From: Brevibacterium sp. | Lineage (GTDB): Bacteria > Actinomycetota > Actinomycetes > Actinomycetales > Brevibacteriaceae | Length of the DNA: 64,000 nucleotides | Reading direction: 5' to 3' | NCBI RefSeq assembly: GCF_031179145.1 | Contig: NZ_JAPSIB010000001.1 | Location: 90,853 to 154,852, forward strand | The notes under the pieces: model-generated | Told to the model about the DNA's origin: nothing | What the model saw: the letters and a program-made list of their open reading frames with translations, nothing else | Database searches by the model: none | Shown: positions 7,523-16,165 of the stretch, one piece after another | Layout of the letters: the number at the start of each line of letters is the position of its first letter | How positions within the stretch are numbered: the stretch's first letter is position 1 | Translations under genes and position numbers: made by a program

Positions 7523-8458
7523 ATGGCCGTGTCTCCCGATGATCGCTTCGCCGGGCTCATCAGCGCCGGCACCGAACGCGGCGGCTGGGTGCCGGGAGAC
7601 GTCTTCGTCGCCGACTCCCAGGGCGAGGAGGAACCCGTCCCGGCGAGGCGGACGCGATTGCCCATCCTTCTCACTCTGGCGGTGCTCACGGCGGCTGCAC
7701 TGGTGGCGGCGTTCCTGCTCTTCCGGCCCGTCGAAGAGCACTCTCCGGCAGGGCACTCGACCGCGGACGGAACCGGACAGCCCGAATCCGGACAGCCCGA
7801 ATCCGGGCAGACCGGAACTGGACAGACGGGAACTGCAGGACCCGTACCGACGGGCGCTCCTGCGGGCTCTGGCGGTTCTGCGGGTCCTGCGGCGCCGGAA
7901 GGCGGCGATGTCGTCGTCCACGTGACGGGGCAGGTGCGCAATCCCGGGGTGGTGACCTTGGCCGCGGGATCACGGATCCAGGACGCGGTGGACGCGGCCG
8001 GCGGGCTGAAGAGCGCAGCCGACGCCGAAGCCGTCAACCTCGCCCGGGTGCTCGTCGACGGGGAGCAGGTCCACATTCCCGCCGAGGGGGAGGAGAGGAC
8101 GGGAGAGCCGGGGCCGGCTCCCGCAGGCGAAGGAACGGCACCCGGCGGTCAGGGGCCCGGGGGCTCGACCGCCGGAGGTTCCTCGACTGCCGGAGGTTCC
8201 TCGACGGCGAGCGGTTCCGCCGGCGGCGGGGCAGACGGGACGAGCGCCGCGGAGGGGAGCGGCGGTGCGAAGGTGGACCTCAACACCGCTGACTCGACTG
8301 ACCTGCAGACCCTTCCCGGCGTCGGCCCGGTCACCGCCGAGGCGATCATCGCCCATCGCCGGGCGCAGCCTTTCACCCGTGTCGAGGATCTCCTCCTCGT
8401 CCACGGCATCGGACCCAAGACGTACGAGAGGCTGAAGGACCTTGTCACGGTGGGGTGA
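7523..8458 (+). CDS. comEA: ComEA-type DNA-binding protein (SLBB + helix-hairpin-helix)
   Basis: This 311-residue membrane-anchored protein has an N-terminal cytosolic segment, one transmembrane helix (about 47-68), and a Gly/Thr/Ser/Pro-rich linker with short repeats (about 75-125). These are followed by an SLBB domain (about 130-188), a second Gly/Ser linker built of repeats, and a tandem helix-hairpin-helix domain (about 251-311) with LPGVGPVTAEAI and VHGIGPKTYERL. It binds incoming DNA outside the membrane and passes it to ComEC. The comEC start overlaps its 3' end. The linkers are unusually long and repetitive. Competence in this organism is not proved by these genes alone. Confidence 0.9.
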   Translation: MAVSPDDRFAGLISAGTERGGWVPGDVFVADSQGEEEPVPARRTRLPILLTLAVLTAAALVAAFLLFRPVEEHSPAGHSTADGTGQPESGQPESGQTGTGQTGTAGPVPTGAPAGSGGSAGPAAPEGGDVVVHVTGQVRNPGVVTLAAGSRIQDAVDAAGGLKSAADAEAVNLARVLVDGEQVHIPAEGEERTGEPGPAPAGEGTAPGGQGPGGSTAGGSSTAGGSSTASGSAGGGADGTSAAEGSGGAKVDLNTADSTDLQTLPGVGPVTAEAIIAHRRAQPFTRVEDLLLVHGIGPKTYERLKDLVTVG

Positions 8459-10763
8459 TGCGACTGCGCGCCGGGGAGCGCGGTGTGCCTCTTGGGTGCG
8501 GACCACGACCCTGCTCTGGCCGGGATCGACTCGGCTGCTCCTGTGCGCTGCCGGGCTGTGGGCAGTGGCCCTGGTCGCACCAGGGCCGGGAGCGCTCCTC
8601 CTCACCCCTGTGCTGGCTGCGGCAGGGTTCGTCTGTCTGCGAGCCCACCACCACCTCGGCGTCGGGCTGATCCTGTTCGCGTGCCTCGTCACGGTCGAGA
8701 TCACGATGCTCGCCTCGGCGCGTGGGCCCAGCGGTCACGAGGAGATGAGCGGAACGGTCGTCGGGCACAGCCGGCCCGGCGCTGCGGGCTGGACCCGGCT
8801 GACGGTGGTGACGGGGACCGGGTTCGCCGAGGTCCTCGCTCCCTCGGCTCTGCGGGACGGGTCTGCGGTGACGATGACGACGCAGCGCCTCGGCGACATC
8901 AGGGTCAGCCGGCAGGAGCCCAGGATCATCCGGGAGCCGGGCCCACTGTGGCAGTGGCGCAACGATCTGCGCGCGGGACTGCGGGAGGACGCTGTGGCCG
9001 CCGGTCATGCGGGCGGCCGGCTGCTGCCGGGGCTCGTCATCGGCGACACCGAGCCGCAGGACGCGAGGATGCTCGACGATATGCGGGTCGTCTCACTGAC
9101 GCATGTCTCCGCGGTGTCGGGGACCAATGTCTCGATCGTCGCCCTCGGTGCGGGAATTCTGGCCGGGGCGTGCCGGGCCGGTCCGCGGACGCGCGTCGGC
9201 GTCGGGGTGCTCACCTGCCTGTTCTACCTCTTCATCGTCGGCTTCGAACCGAGTGCGATCCGGGCGGCGGCGATGGCGACCGCCGTGGCCATCGTGTTCC
9301 TGCGCGGCGGCGGGATCTCACCGGTGGCCGTGATCTGCACGTGCGTGTGCGTGCTGCTGGCGTTCGTCCCGGTCCTGGCGAGCTCTCTGGGCTTTGTGCT
9401 CTCCGTCGTGTCCACCGCGGCGATCATGTTCGTCATCCCGGTCCTCGTCCGGGCCCTGACCGTTCGCCTCCCGCTCGTCCCTGCGGTCGTCATCGGGGCA
9501 CTGGTCGTCCCGCTCGTCGCGCAGGTCGCCTGCACCCCGGTACTGGTGGCGATCGACCCGCGGGTGGGTCTGTGGTCGGTGCTGGCCAATGCGGTGGCCG
9601 CACCCGCGATCCTGCCGGCCACGATCCTCGGATTCGTGTCGCTGGTCAGCGGAGGGCTCGGACTCCTCGGTGTGCCCGGTCTGCTGTGGGGCGCCGAGGT
9701 CTGCGCCTGGTTCGGGTCGCTGTTCGCCTGGTGGATCGCGGCCGTGGCCCGAGTCGGGGCCGGCCTGCCGGGAGCCTCGCTCGACTGGCCGGCACCGCCG
9801 TGGGGAACAGTCATCGCGCTCGCCCTCCTCCTCGTCCTGTCCGTGGGGGTCTGGCTGCTCCTGCGCTGGAAGCAGTGGGGCCTTCCAGTGGTCGCCGCCT
9901 GCCTGGCTCTGACCGCGCTGATCGTCATCGCCCAGCGCAGCCGACCGCCGGCCGCGGACTGGGCGGTGATGATCTGCGACGTCGGACAGGGGTCGGCGAC
10001 CGTGGTCAACCTGGGGCAGGGTCGCGGGCTCGTCGTCGACACCGGAGAGGAGCCGAAGCCGATCGACGAGTGCCTCGATTCCTCCGGCGTCGACGACGTC
10101 GAGCTGTTCATCTCCCATTTCGACGCCGACCACAGCGCCGGCTGGGAGGCCACGATGTGGTCGCGGTCGGTCGAGAAGCTGTGGGTGTCGCCGAACGCGG
10201 TCGGCCCCGAGTCCGAACGGATCGTCGCGAGCTCCCGGGCCGAACTGCTGACCGCGGAGCGTGGGCAGCAGGTGCGGATCGGCCCGGCAGCCATCGACGT
10301 GCTCTGGCCGATCGCAGCGAACCCGCCTCCGGGGGCAGCCGGATCCCTCGCTGCGGGGACGGCGGCGGGAGGCGCAGAATCGGGGGCGGCGGCGATGCGT
10401 CCGCGGCAGGAGTCGGCCGAGCGCAACAGGGATTCCCTGGTGCTGCGCGTCGAACTGGCAGGGCTGAGCATTCTGCTGCCCGGTGACATCGGGGAGGACG
10501 AGCAGTTTCTCGTCGCGCAGGGCATTGAGCCCGTCGACGTCCTGGTCGCACCCCACCATGGGTCGAGCGACTTGTCGGAGGACTTCTACTCGGCCGCTGC
10601 GGCGCGGCTCGGCGCTGTGTCGGTGGGGGAGAACCGCTACGGGCATCCCTCCCCGCGATCTCTGCGAGCGTTCGGGCCCGTCCCGGTGCTGCGGACTGAC
10701 CGCTGTGGGACCATCGCCCTCTACCCCGATGCGCGGTACTCCACAGACCGCTCGTGCAGTTGA
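8442..10763 (+). CDS. comEC: ComEC/Rec2 DNA-uptake channel protein
   Basis: This 773-residue polytopic membrane protein would carry single-stranded DNA across the membrane. An N-terminal OB-like region precedes the Competence domain (LPGLVIGDT, LTHVSAVSGTNVSIV, GFEPSAIRAA). Many transmembrane helices follow, then a C-terminal metallo-beta-lactamase domain with DVGQGSATVV, FISHFDADHSAGWE and APHHGSSDLSE. The metal ligands (HFDADH and PHH) look intact, in keeping with a nuclease-type domain. The TTG start at 8442 overlaps comEA by 17 bases; a later GTG (about 8509) is an alternative. The short PilA and ComG genes needed for transformation are not in the window. Confidence 0.92.
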   Translation: MSRWGDATARRGARCASWVRTTTLLWPGSTRLLLCAAGLWAVALVAPGPGALLLTPVLAAAGFVCLRAHHHLGVGLILFACLVTVEITMLASARGPSGHEEMSGTVVGHSRPGAAGWTRLTVVTGTGFAEVLAPSALRDGSAVTMTTQRLGDIRVSRQEPRIIREPGPLWQWRNDLRAGLREDAVAAGHAGGRLLPGLVIGDTEPQDARMLDDMRVVSLTHVSAVSGTNVSIVALGAGILAGACRAGPRTRVGVGVLTCLFYLFIVGFEPSAIRAAAMATAVAIVFLRGGGISPVAVICTCVCVLLAFVPVLASSLGFVLSVVSTAAIMFVIPVLVRALTVRLPLVPAVVIGALVVPLVAQVACTPVLVAIDPRVGLWSVLANAVAAPAILPATILGFVSLVSGGLGLLGVPGLLWGAEVCAWFGSLFAWWIAAVARVGAGLPGASLDWPAPPWGTVIALALLLVLSVGVWLLLRWKQWGLPVVAACLALTALIVIAQRSRPPAADWAVMICDVGQGSATVVNLGQGRGLVVDTGEEPKPIDECLDSSGVDDVELFISHFDADHSAGWEATMWSRSVEKLWVSPNAVGPESERIVASSRAELLTAERGQQVRIGPAAIDVLWPIAANPPPGAAGSLAAGTAAGGAESGAAAMRPRQESAERNRDSLVLRVELAGLSILLPGDIGEDEQFLVAQGIEPVDVLVAPHHGSSDLSEDFYSAAAARLGAVSVGENRYGHPSPRSLRAFGPVPVLRTDRCGTIALYPDARYSTDRSCS

Positions 10764-10811
10764 GGCGCAGATCGCGCATGCGGTTGCGGCGGTTGAGGCG
10801 GGTGAGGACAG

Positions 10812-10825
10812 CCCACACGTGTGGG
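10812..10825 (+). other. Short palindrome between comEC and holA
   Basis: CCCACACGTGTGGG is a perfect 14-bp palindrome in the comEC-holA gap. It has no T-run and no loop, so it is more likely a protein site or chance than a terminator. Confidence 0.35.
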
Positions 10826-10873
10826 AGAGGCCCAACCCGCAACGTGCGGCTGAGGCGCGTCCGGGCCTCGCGA

Positions 10874-10879
10874 TAGGCT
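10874..10879 (+). promoter_or_regulatory. Leaderless -10 box for holA
   Basis: TAGGCT ends 6 nt before the ATG at 10886. A GGAGG overlaps the gap, so a leadered transcript from further upstream could also be translated. Confidence 0.5.
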
Positions 10880-10885
10880 GGAGGC

Positions 10886-11869
10886 ATGGCAGTGAAGAAG
10901 ACCCTGATTCCGTGGAGCTCGGCGAAGCCGGCTCCGGTCGTGATGATCTCCGGCAGCGAGCAGGTGCTGATCCGCATGGCCAAGGATCGGATCGTCGCAG
11001 CCGTCCGGAAGAAGGACCCGGAGGAGATCGACCTCGATGCCGCCGGGTATCAGGGCGGGGAGTTGGCGATGGCGGCCTCGCCCTCACTGTTCTCCACCTC
11101 GAAGCTCATCGTCGTCGAGGCGGTCGAGAAGTGCTCGGAGGCCTTCCTCACCGACGCGCTCGCCTACCTCGACGACCCAAATGACGACACGGTCGTGCTG
11201 CTCCTCCACGGCGGCGGCAACCGCGGGGCGAAACTGGTCAAAGCCCTCGACACTGTCGGATTCCCTCGGATCGATGCGGCGCCTCTGAAGAATGAGAGCG
11301 ACCGCGCGAAGTTCGCTCAGGCCCGGTTCAAGACCGCGAAGAGGCAGATCGACGAAGCCGGAATGGCAGCACTCATGTCCGCTCTCGGTTCCGACCTCGC
11401 CGAGCTCAACGCCGGGGTCGACCAGCTCATCGAGGACACGAGCGGAACGATCACCGCGGAGATCGTCGACAAGTACTACGGCGGTCGGGTCGAAGCCACC
11501 GGATTCAAGGTCGCCGACGCCGCCGTCAGCGGAGATGCGGGGAGCGCGCTCAGTCTGCTCCGCCATGCCCTGTCGACCGGGTCGGACCCGGTGCCCCTGG
11601 TGGCGGCGGTCGCGATGAAGCTGCGGTCGATGGCCAAGGTGCAGGGGTTCTCAGGATCGAGTGGTGAGCTCGCCGCCGAACTGAAGATGGCCCCGTGGCA
11701 GGTCGACCGCGCCAGGCGCGAGGTCCGGCGCTGGAACGAGGTCGCCCTGGGCCAGTCGCTGATCGCCGCCGCCGAGGCGGATGAGGCCGTCAAGGGCGGA
11801 GGCCGCGATCCCGTCTACGCCGTCGAGTGGTTCGTCACCGAGGTCTGTCGCCTCGCCCGAGCGCGGTGA
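10886..11869 (+). CDS. holA: DNA polymerase III delta subunit
   Basis: This 327-residue clamp-loader subunit opens the beta sliding clamp. The N-terminal part contains ISGSEQVLI, the beta-interacting region, and VVVEAVEKC-like strands of the AAA+ fold without a functional Walker A, as usual for delta. The C-terminal domain (KMAPWQVDRARREVRRWNE) is the conserved collar helix region. Position after comEC and before convergent rpsT is the standard order. The last codons and stop are inside a 37-bp tandem duplication. Confidence 0.93.
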   Translation: MAVKKTLIPWSSAKPAPVVMISGSEQVLIRMAKDRIVAAVRKKDPEEIDLDAAGYQGGELAMAASPSLFSTSKLIVVEAVEKCSEAFLTDALAYLDDPNDDTVVLLLHGGGNRGAKLVKALDTVGFPRIDAAPLKNESDRAKFAQARFKTAKRQIDEAGMAALMSALGSDLAELNAGVDQLIEDTSGTITAEIVDKYYGGRVEATGFKVADAAVSGDAGSALSLLRHALSTGSDPVPLVAAVAMKLRSMAKVQGFSGSSGELAAELKMAPWQVDRARREVRRWNEVALGQSLIAAAEADEAVKGGGRDPVYAVEWFVTEVCRLARAR

Positions 11870-11932
11870 CTGACCAAGGGCCCGATCCACGAATAGAGCG
11901 CGGTGAATGACCAAGGGCCCGATCCACGAATG
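11859..11932 (+). repeat. 37-bp tandem duplication across the holA stop codon (2 copies)
   Basis: Copies at 11859-11895 and 11896-11932 agree at 35 of 37 positions by eye. Copy 1 contains the holA stop and a half-copy of the terminator arm. Only copy 2 is followed by the complementary arm, so the duplication left a spare, unpaired terminator half. Confidence 0.9.
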
Positions 11933-11945
11933 GATCGGGCCCTTG
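11912..11945. terminator. Bidirectional terminator between holA and rpsT
   Basis: Perfect 15-bp stem (11912-11926 and 11931-11945) with a CGAA loop, CAAGGGCCCGATCCA in the left arm. It lies between convergent holA (+) and rpsT (-). Confidence 0.9.
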
Positions 11946-11974
11946 ACGACTCATCGTCGCAGTGATCGCGTCTG

Positions 11975-12235
11975 TCAGAGAGCGTTGATCTGCTTGGCGA
12001 GCTTCGACTTGCGGTTCGCAGCGTTGTTCTTGTGCAGAACACCCTTCGACACAGCCTTGTCGAGCTTGCGGGCGGCCACAGCATAAGCCTGCTGTGCCTC
12101 GTCCTTGTTTCCTGCAGCAATGCTCTCGCGGACGGCGCGGACGAGTCCACGAACCTCGGTCCGCACTGCCTTGTTGCGCAGGCGAGCCTTCTCGTTGGTC
12201 TTGATCCGCTTGATCTGTGACTTGATATTAGCCAA
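11975..12235 (-). CDS. rpsT: 30S ribosomal protein S20
   Basis: This 86-residue basic protein binds 16S rRNA early in 30S assembly. It is recognised by [20 protein letters not shown] at the start and [14 protein letters not shown] near the end. I choose the TTG at 12235, which gives the family's usual M-A-N-I-K start; a GTG three codons upstream is an alternative. It is convergent with holA, as in most actinobacteria. The upstream gap of about 190 bases probably holds a 5' leader, with a TAATAT-like box on the minus strand near 12395. Confidence 0.95.
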   Translation of the reverse strand: MANIKSQIKRIKTNEKARLRNKAVRTEVRGLVRAVRESIAAGNKDEAQQAYAVAARKLDKAVSKGVLHKNNAANRKSKLAKQINAL

Positions 12236-12425
12236 TTTCAACACTCTTTCGTGTTAGTGGTACATGGTCGTGAGGGCGCATCAGAGACGATGTGCTCGCC
12301 TCGGCGGGGAAACACTCCGGCGAATCGCAACTGATGGCATCTTCACCCGACCTCGGCGAGACACACGCCTTGATGAAGACACAGCTACCGATATTACCAG
12401 GACTCGCTCGTGCGGCAGAAATCGT

Positions 12426-13385
12426 TCAGGCCGCCCAGGTCTTCCGATACTGACTGGGGGAGACATGGAGATGCTGGACGAACGCCGCACGCAGCCCGGC
12501 CGCCGTTCCGAAGCCGCTCATCGAGGCGATTCGCTCGATCGTATCGTCGCTGACCTCGAGCAGCTCCTGCGCCCGCCGCAGCCGTTCCCGCAGCAGCCAC
12601 TCGCCGGGATTGCAGCCGAGCAGATCGAGGAACTTCCGAGACAGCTGGCGTTCGCTCAGATGGGCGAGGCGGGCCAGGTCCCGGACCCGGATCGGTTCGT
12701 CGAGATGCTCCCTGGCCCACTGCAGTGTGGCTTCCAGGGGCGAATCCGCCGCCTCGACGATGGGCGAGAGGATGAACTGGGCTTGGTCGGCGTTCCTGTG
12801 CGGGGGAGTCACGAGCCTCCGGGCCAGGGCGTTCGCCGCAGCCGTCCCATGATCCTGACGCACCAGTTCCAGACACAGATCGATGCCCGCCGCAGTTCCG
12901 GCGGAGGTGAGGACTCCGCCGTCCTGGGTGTAGATGACATTGGGGTCGACGTGGACACGGGGATAGCGGCGGGACAGGAGCTCGGCATGCATCCAATGGG
13001 TCGTCGCCTTCCGTCCGTCGAGGATCCCGGCCTCGGCGAGGACGAACGCACCCGAGCAGATCGACGCGATCCGGGCACCCCTGCGATGGGCGTCGGCGAT
13101 CGCCTCGACGAGCTCCTGCGGGGGAGCTGCGTGCACGTTCGAACAGGCCGGGACGACGATCGTGTCGGCCTCGGCCAGACCATCCAGTCCGCGTGCGCCG
13201 ACCGCCGAGAATCCGCCGGAGACGATCGTATCCGGCTCGGTGGCGCAGACGTCGAAGCGATACCAGGGATCGGCGATCTCCGGCCGCTCGATGCCGAACA
13301 CCTCGCACGGGACGGCGAGCTCGAAGATTGGAGCGCCAGGCATGAGCGCGAGCGCCACTCGATGAATGTCGGAATTCTTGCGCAT
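12426..13385 (-). CDS. GATase1-like (DJ-1/PfpI) AraC-family transcriptional regulator
   Basis: This 319-residue protein has two domains. Residues 1-170 form a class I glutamine-amidotransferase-like fold with the nucleophile-elbow cysteine in ASICSGAFVLAEAG. Residues about 215-319 form an AraC helix-turn-helix pair (VRDLARLAHLSERQLSRKF and IERIASMSGFGTAAGLRAAF). Such FtrA/GlxA-type proteins regulate small-molecule catabolic or export genes. It is divergent from the permease at 13438 with only about 50 bases between, so that permease is the likely target. Upstream Met24 (13394) is an alternative start. The effector is unknown. Confidence 0.85.
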   Translation of the reverse strand: MRKNSDIHRVALALMPGAPIFELAVPCEVFGIERPEIADPWYRFDVCATEPDTIVSGGFSAVGARGLDGLAEADTIVVPACSNVHAAPPQELVEAIADAHRRGARIASICSGAFVLAEAGILDGRKATTHWMHAELLSRRYPRVHVDPNVIYTQDGGVLTSAGTAAGIDLCLELVRQDHGTAAANALARRLVTPPHRNADQAQFILSPIVEAADSPLEATLQWAREHLDEPIRVRDLARLAHLSERQLSRKFLDLLGCNPGEWLLRERLRRAQELLEVSDDTIERIASMSGFGTAAGLRAAFVQHLHVSPSQYRKTWAA

Positions 13386-13437
13386 GCCGTCCATTATGAC
13401 ACTGGGCGGACTGCCCGGTCGAGAGTGGAATGGACGC

Positions 13438-14718
13438 ATGACCGCAGAACCCGCTTCGTCCACCCGTCACTCGACCCCGCCGGCGCGGATCGGCCTCGTT
13501 CAGGGAACGGCTCTCTACACCTGCGCGATTCTGGGAGCGGGGGTGCTCGTCCTGCCTGGCCAGGTCGCTTCCCTGGCCGGGCCGGCGTCACTCGTGGCCT
13601 GGGCGCTCAGCGCTCTTCTCGGGGTGCCGCTGGCGTTCACCTTCGCCGCTCTGGCGTCGCGGATGCCCGATGCGGGCGGGGTGGCGACCTATGCGACCCG
13701 GGCATTCGGCCGGGCGGCCGGCGCCATCGCCGGGTGGTGGTACTTCATCGCGGTCGCCGTCGGGCATGTCGTGGTGCCGCTCACGGCCGGACACTACCTG
13801 TGCTCGGCCATGGACCTCGGCAGAGGCTGGGCGCCGGTCTTCGGGCTCCTCATCCTCGCCGTGTCCATCGCCGCCAATCTGGCAGGCGTCGCAGTGGGGT
13901 CGAGGCTGCAGATCGGTCTGGCGCTCGGAGTCGCAGCGATTCTGACCACGGTCATCGTCGTCGCCATCCCGCAGATGCGCGGCACCGAATTCGCTCCCTT
14001 CGCCCCTGCCGGAATCGGTGGAATCGGTCAGGCGGTCGTGGTGCTCTTCTTCGCCTTCGCCGGCTGGGAGGCGATCGCCCACCTGTCGGGGGAGTTCCGC
14101 GACGTGCGCCGGACACTTCCGCAGGCGACGCTGCTCACGGTGTTCATCGTCACGGTCCTCTACCTCGGCGTCGCCGCTGCTGTGGTCGGAACGGGGACCT
14201 ACGGAGATCCCGGAACCGACCGGATCTCGCTGGGCCTGATCGTCGCAGGTGGATGGGGTGTGGCCGCCTCGGGGACGATCGCCGTCGCCGCCGTCGTCAT
14301 CTGCCTGGGCACGACCCACGCCTTCATGCACTCGGTCTCGCGACTCGGCTCGGCTCTCGGCCGCGACGGCTGGGCGCCCAAAGCACTGGCCCATGAGAAC
14401 AGCGAGTCGGTTCCCGTGGTCTCGGTGCTCACCGTCGGCGGCATCGGGGCGCTCGGGCATGTGGGATCGCTCATCTTCGGGTGGCAGACCGAGGATCTCG
14501 TCCTGATCCCGGCCGTGCTGGTGCTGGCCACCTACCTCGTCGGCACCGCGGCTGCAGTGCGCCTGTTCTCCGGTCGTGATCGGATCGTCGCAGTGATCGC
14601 GCTGGGGTTCCTGCTGCTGACGGTCCCATTCACCGGGTGGCACATCATCATCCCGATCGGCATGGCTCTCGTGATCGCTCTGGCCGCGTTCAGTGCGCGC
14701 CGATATTCTCCGCGATGA
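13438..14718 (+). CDS. APC-superfamily amino-acid permease/exporter (YjeH-like)
   Basis: This 426-residue membrane protein has about 12 hydrophobic helices. The first helix carries GAGVLVLPG, the glycine-rich substrate loop of APC transporters, followed by LAGPASLVAWALSALLGVPLA. Overall layout and the YATRAFGRAAGAIAGWWYF region resemble the YjeH methionine/branched-chain exporter branch, but the substrate is not shown. The start ATG at 13438 gives a short polar tail. It is divergent from the AraC/GATase regulator, probably its controller, and its 3' end overlaps the convergent PemK-like gene by 29 bases. Confidence 0.82.
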   Translation: MTAEPASSTRHSTPPARIGLVQGTALYTCAILGAGVLVLPGQVASLAGPASLVAWALSALLGVPLAFTFAALASRMPDAGGVATYATRAFGRAAGAIAGWWYFIAVAVGHVVVPLTAGHYLCSAMDLGRGWAPVFGLLILAVSIAANLAGVAVGSRLQIGLALGVAAILTTVIVVAIPQMRGTEFAPFAPAGIGGIGQAVVVLFFAFAGWEAIAHLSGEFRDVRRTLPQATLLTVFIVTVLYLGVAAAVVGTGTYGDPGTDRISLGLIVAGGWGVAASGTIAVAAVVICLGTTHAFMHSVSRLGSALGRDGWAPKALAHENSESVPVVSVLTVGGIGALGHVGSLIFGWQTEDLVLIPAVLVLATYLVGTAAAVRLFSGRDRIVAVIALGFLLLTVPFTGWHIIIPIGMALVIALAAFSARRYSPR

Positions 14719-15307
14719 GTTCGAACACCTCACGGTCCATGATCGCGCCCTCCCGGCGAATCGCCTCCGGGTCCAGCCGGATCACGCGGTCGAGGCGCAC
14801 CTCGGAGGGCCGGCCCTGGCTGTCCCAGGCTCCGCTGCCGATGTTCATCCACCGCGACCTCCCCTCGGAGTGGATCTCTCCGAAGCCGCCGGGCACATGA
14901 TCCCTGCTCGTGAGCATGAGCGCGAGAACCCAGCGGCCGTCCCTGCCGACGACGAGCGAGGGACGGTCCTTGCCCTGACTGTGGTCCTCCTCATAGGGAA
15001 CCCATCCCCAGACGACCTCACCCGGGTCGGCGTCCCCGTCGAGGCTGGGAGAGTAGGAGGGGCGGACTTCCCCGAGGTAGTCGCCGGGGTAGCTCACCGA
15101 GGTGGGCCCGCTGCGAACGTCGCCTCTTCGGCCCGCCGGAGTGGGGCGGTCCGTCGAGGTGGGCCGCGGTGGGCGCTGACCCTCCCGAGGACTCGGCTCC
15201 CCAGGCCCTGGTCCCCGCCTGTCCTTCGCCTGCGATTCCTTGAGGAACTTCAGTCCTTCGTTGATTCCGATCTTGACAGCGCGGTTCACCAGTGATTTCC
15301 AACTCAT
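14690..15307 (-). CDS. PemK/MazF-like protein with a long N-terminal extension
   Basis: This 205-residue protein ends in a PemK/MazF-type domain (about residues 95-205) with PGEVVWGWVPYEED, GKDRPSLVVGRDG and LMLTSRDH. The MazF pattern is a Gly-[DE]-[IV]-[VW]-W start and an RPxLVV strand. MazF toxins cleave RNA. The first 95 residues are a short helix plus a Pro/Arg/Gly-rich linker, absent from ordinary MazF. No antitoxin gene lies next to it, so it may be a solitary, domesticated relative. The ATG at 15307 is used; a TTG three codons upstream also fits. Confidence 0.7.
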   Translation of the reverse strand: MSWKSLVNRAVKIGINEGLKFLKESQAKDRRGPGPGEPSPREGQRPPRPTSTDRPTPAGRRGDVRSGPTSVSYPGDYLGEVRPSYSPSLDGDADPGEVVWGWVPYEEDHSQGKDRPSLVVGRDGRWVLALMLTSRDHVPGGFGEIHSEGRSRWMNIGSGAWDSQGRPSEVRLDRVIRLDPEAIRREGAIMDREVFELIAENIGAH

Positions 15308-15318
15308 GGGCGCCAAGC

Positions 15319-16086
15319 CTAATCGACGTAGTCGAGAACCGCCTCGATCGGGAAGTGGTCGGAGGGGTACTCGCCGTCCCGCGAGTGAGTGTTGATCCTC
15401 GTCGATCGCGCCCGGAGGCCCGCGCCGGTGAGGATCCAGTCGATCCGCGGTGCGCCCGCCTGCGGACCGCGGTAGCGGTGGAAGGTTCCGATGTCCTCGC
15501 CGGGGGCGTCGACGGCGGAATCGCGCAGTCCGAGCTCGGTGCAGAAGAAGGCGTACACGGGGGAGCCTGTGGCGACGTTGAAGTCTCCCGTGACGAGCAC
15601 CCGATCACTCGCCTCGGCGATCTTCGCGGCCATGATCCTCCCCGACTCCAATCGGGCGCGCTCGGACTTGTGGTCGAGGTGGGTGTTGAGCAGCCGCACG
15701 CCATGACCGGTGGCCAGGTCGGTGAAGTCGACGGTGGTCAGGGTCCGGGCATGGGAGACGCCCCAGGACTCCGAGGCGACGGTCTCCGGGGATTCCGAGA
15801 GCCAGGAGATGTCGACGGCCTGGACCTCGAACCGCGAGGAGTCGGCGATGACGGCGGTGAACTCTCCGGAGTTCCCGCCGGAATGGCCCTCACCGAGCCA
15901 GATGTACTCGTCGGGGAGAAGTTCGATGAGCTGCTCCATCTGATCGAGTTCGCCCTCCTGGGTGCCGATGAGATGGGGATGGGCGGCGGTGATGAGTTCG
16001 GCGGCGATCGGCAGTCTCACACCCACCGGATGGCCGTCCCTGGCGGGGTACCTGAGGTTGAAGCTCATGACGGAGAAATCACTCAT
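15319..16086 (-). CDS. Endonuclease/exonuclease/phosphatase family protein
   Basis: This 255-residue metal-dependent phosphoesterase has MSFNLRYP at the start, the GTQEGE motif with the metal-binding Glu, [17 protein letters not shown], and SDHFPI at the end. These are the canonical EEP active-site blocks. It lacks a signal peptide and is likely cytosolic. The substrate (phosphosugar, phospholipid headgroup or nucleic acid) cannot be told from sequence. The start ATG at 16086 is about 80 bases from divergent lepA. The PemK-like gene begins only 11 bases after its stop, so the two may be co-transcribed. Confidence 0.85.
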   Translation of the reverse strand: MSDFSVMSFNLRYPARDGHPVGVRLPIAAELITAAHPHLIGTQEGELDQMEQLIELLPDEYIWLGEGHSGGNSGEFTAVIADSSRFEVQAVDISWLSESPETVASESWGVSHARTLTTVDFTDLATGHGVRLLNTHLDHKSERARLESGRIMAAKIAEASDRVLVTGDFNVATGSPVYAFFCTELGLRDSAVDAPGEDIGTFHRYRGPQAGAPRIDWILTGAGLRARSTRINTHSRDGEYPSDHFPIEAVLDYVD

Positions 16087-16165
16087 GACTCCATCCTGCG
16101 GATTCCGGGCTGGTAAGCAACTCATGGAACAATGGAGATTCTGGTTTGTCGATGAAAGGGCGTTC

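Noticed and set aside
7523..10763. Evidence of natural competence from comEA/comEC
   Set aside because: These genes are present in most actinobacteria, including ones not known to be competent, and no type IV pilus genes are in the window. I annotate the genes but do not claim competence.
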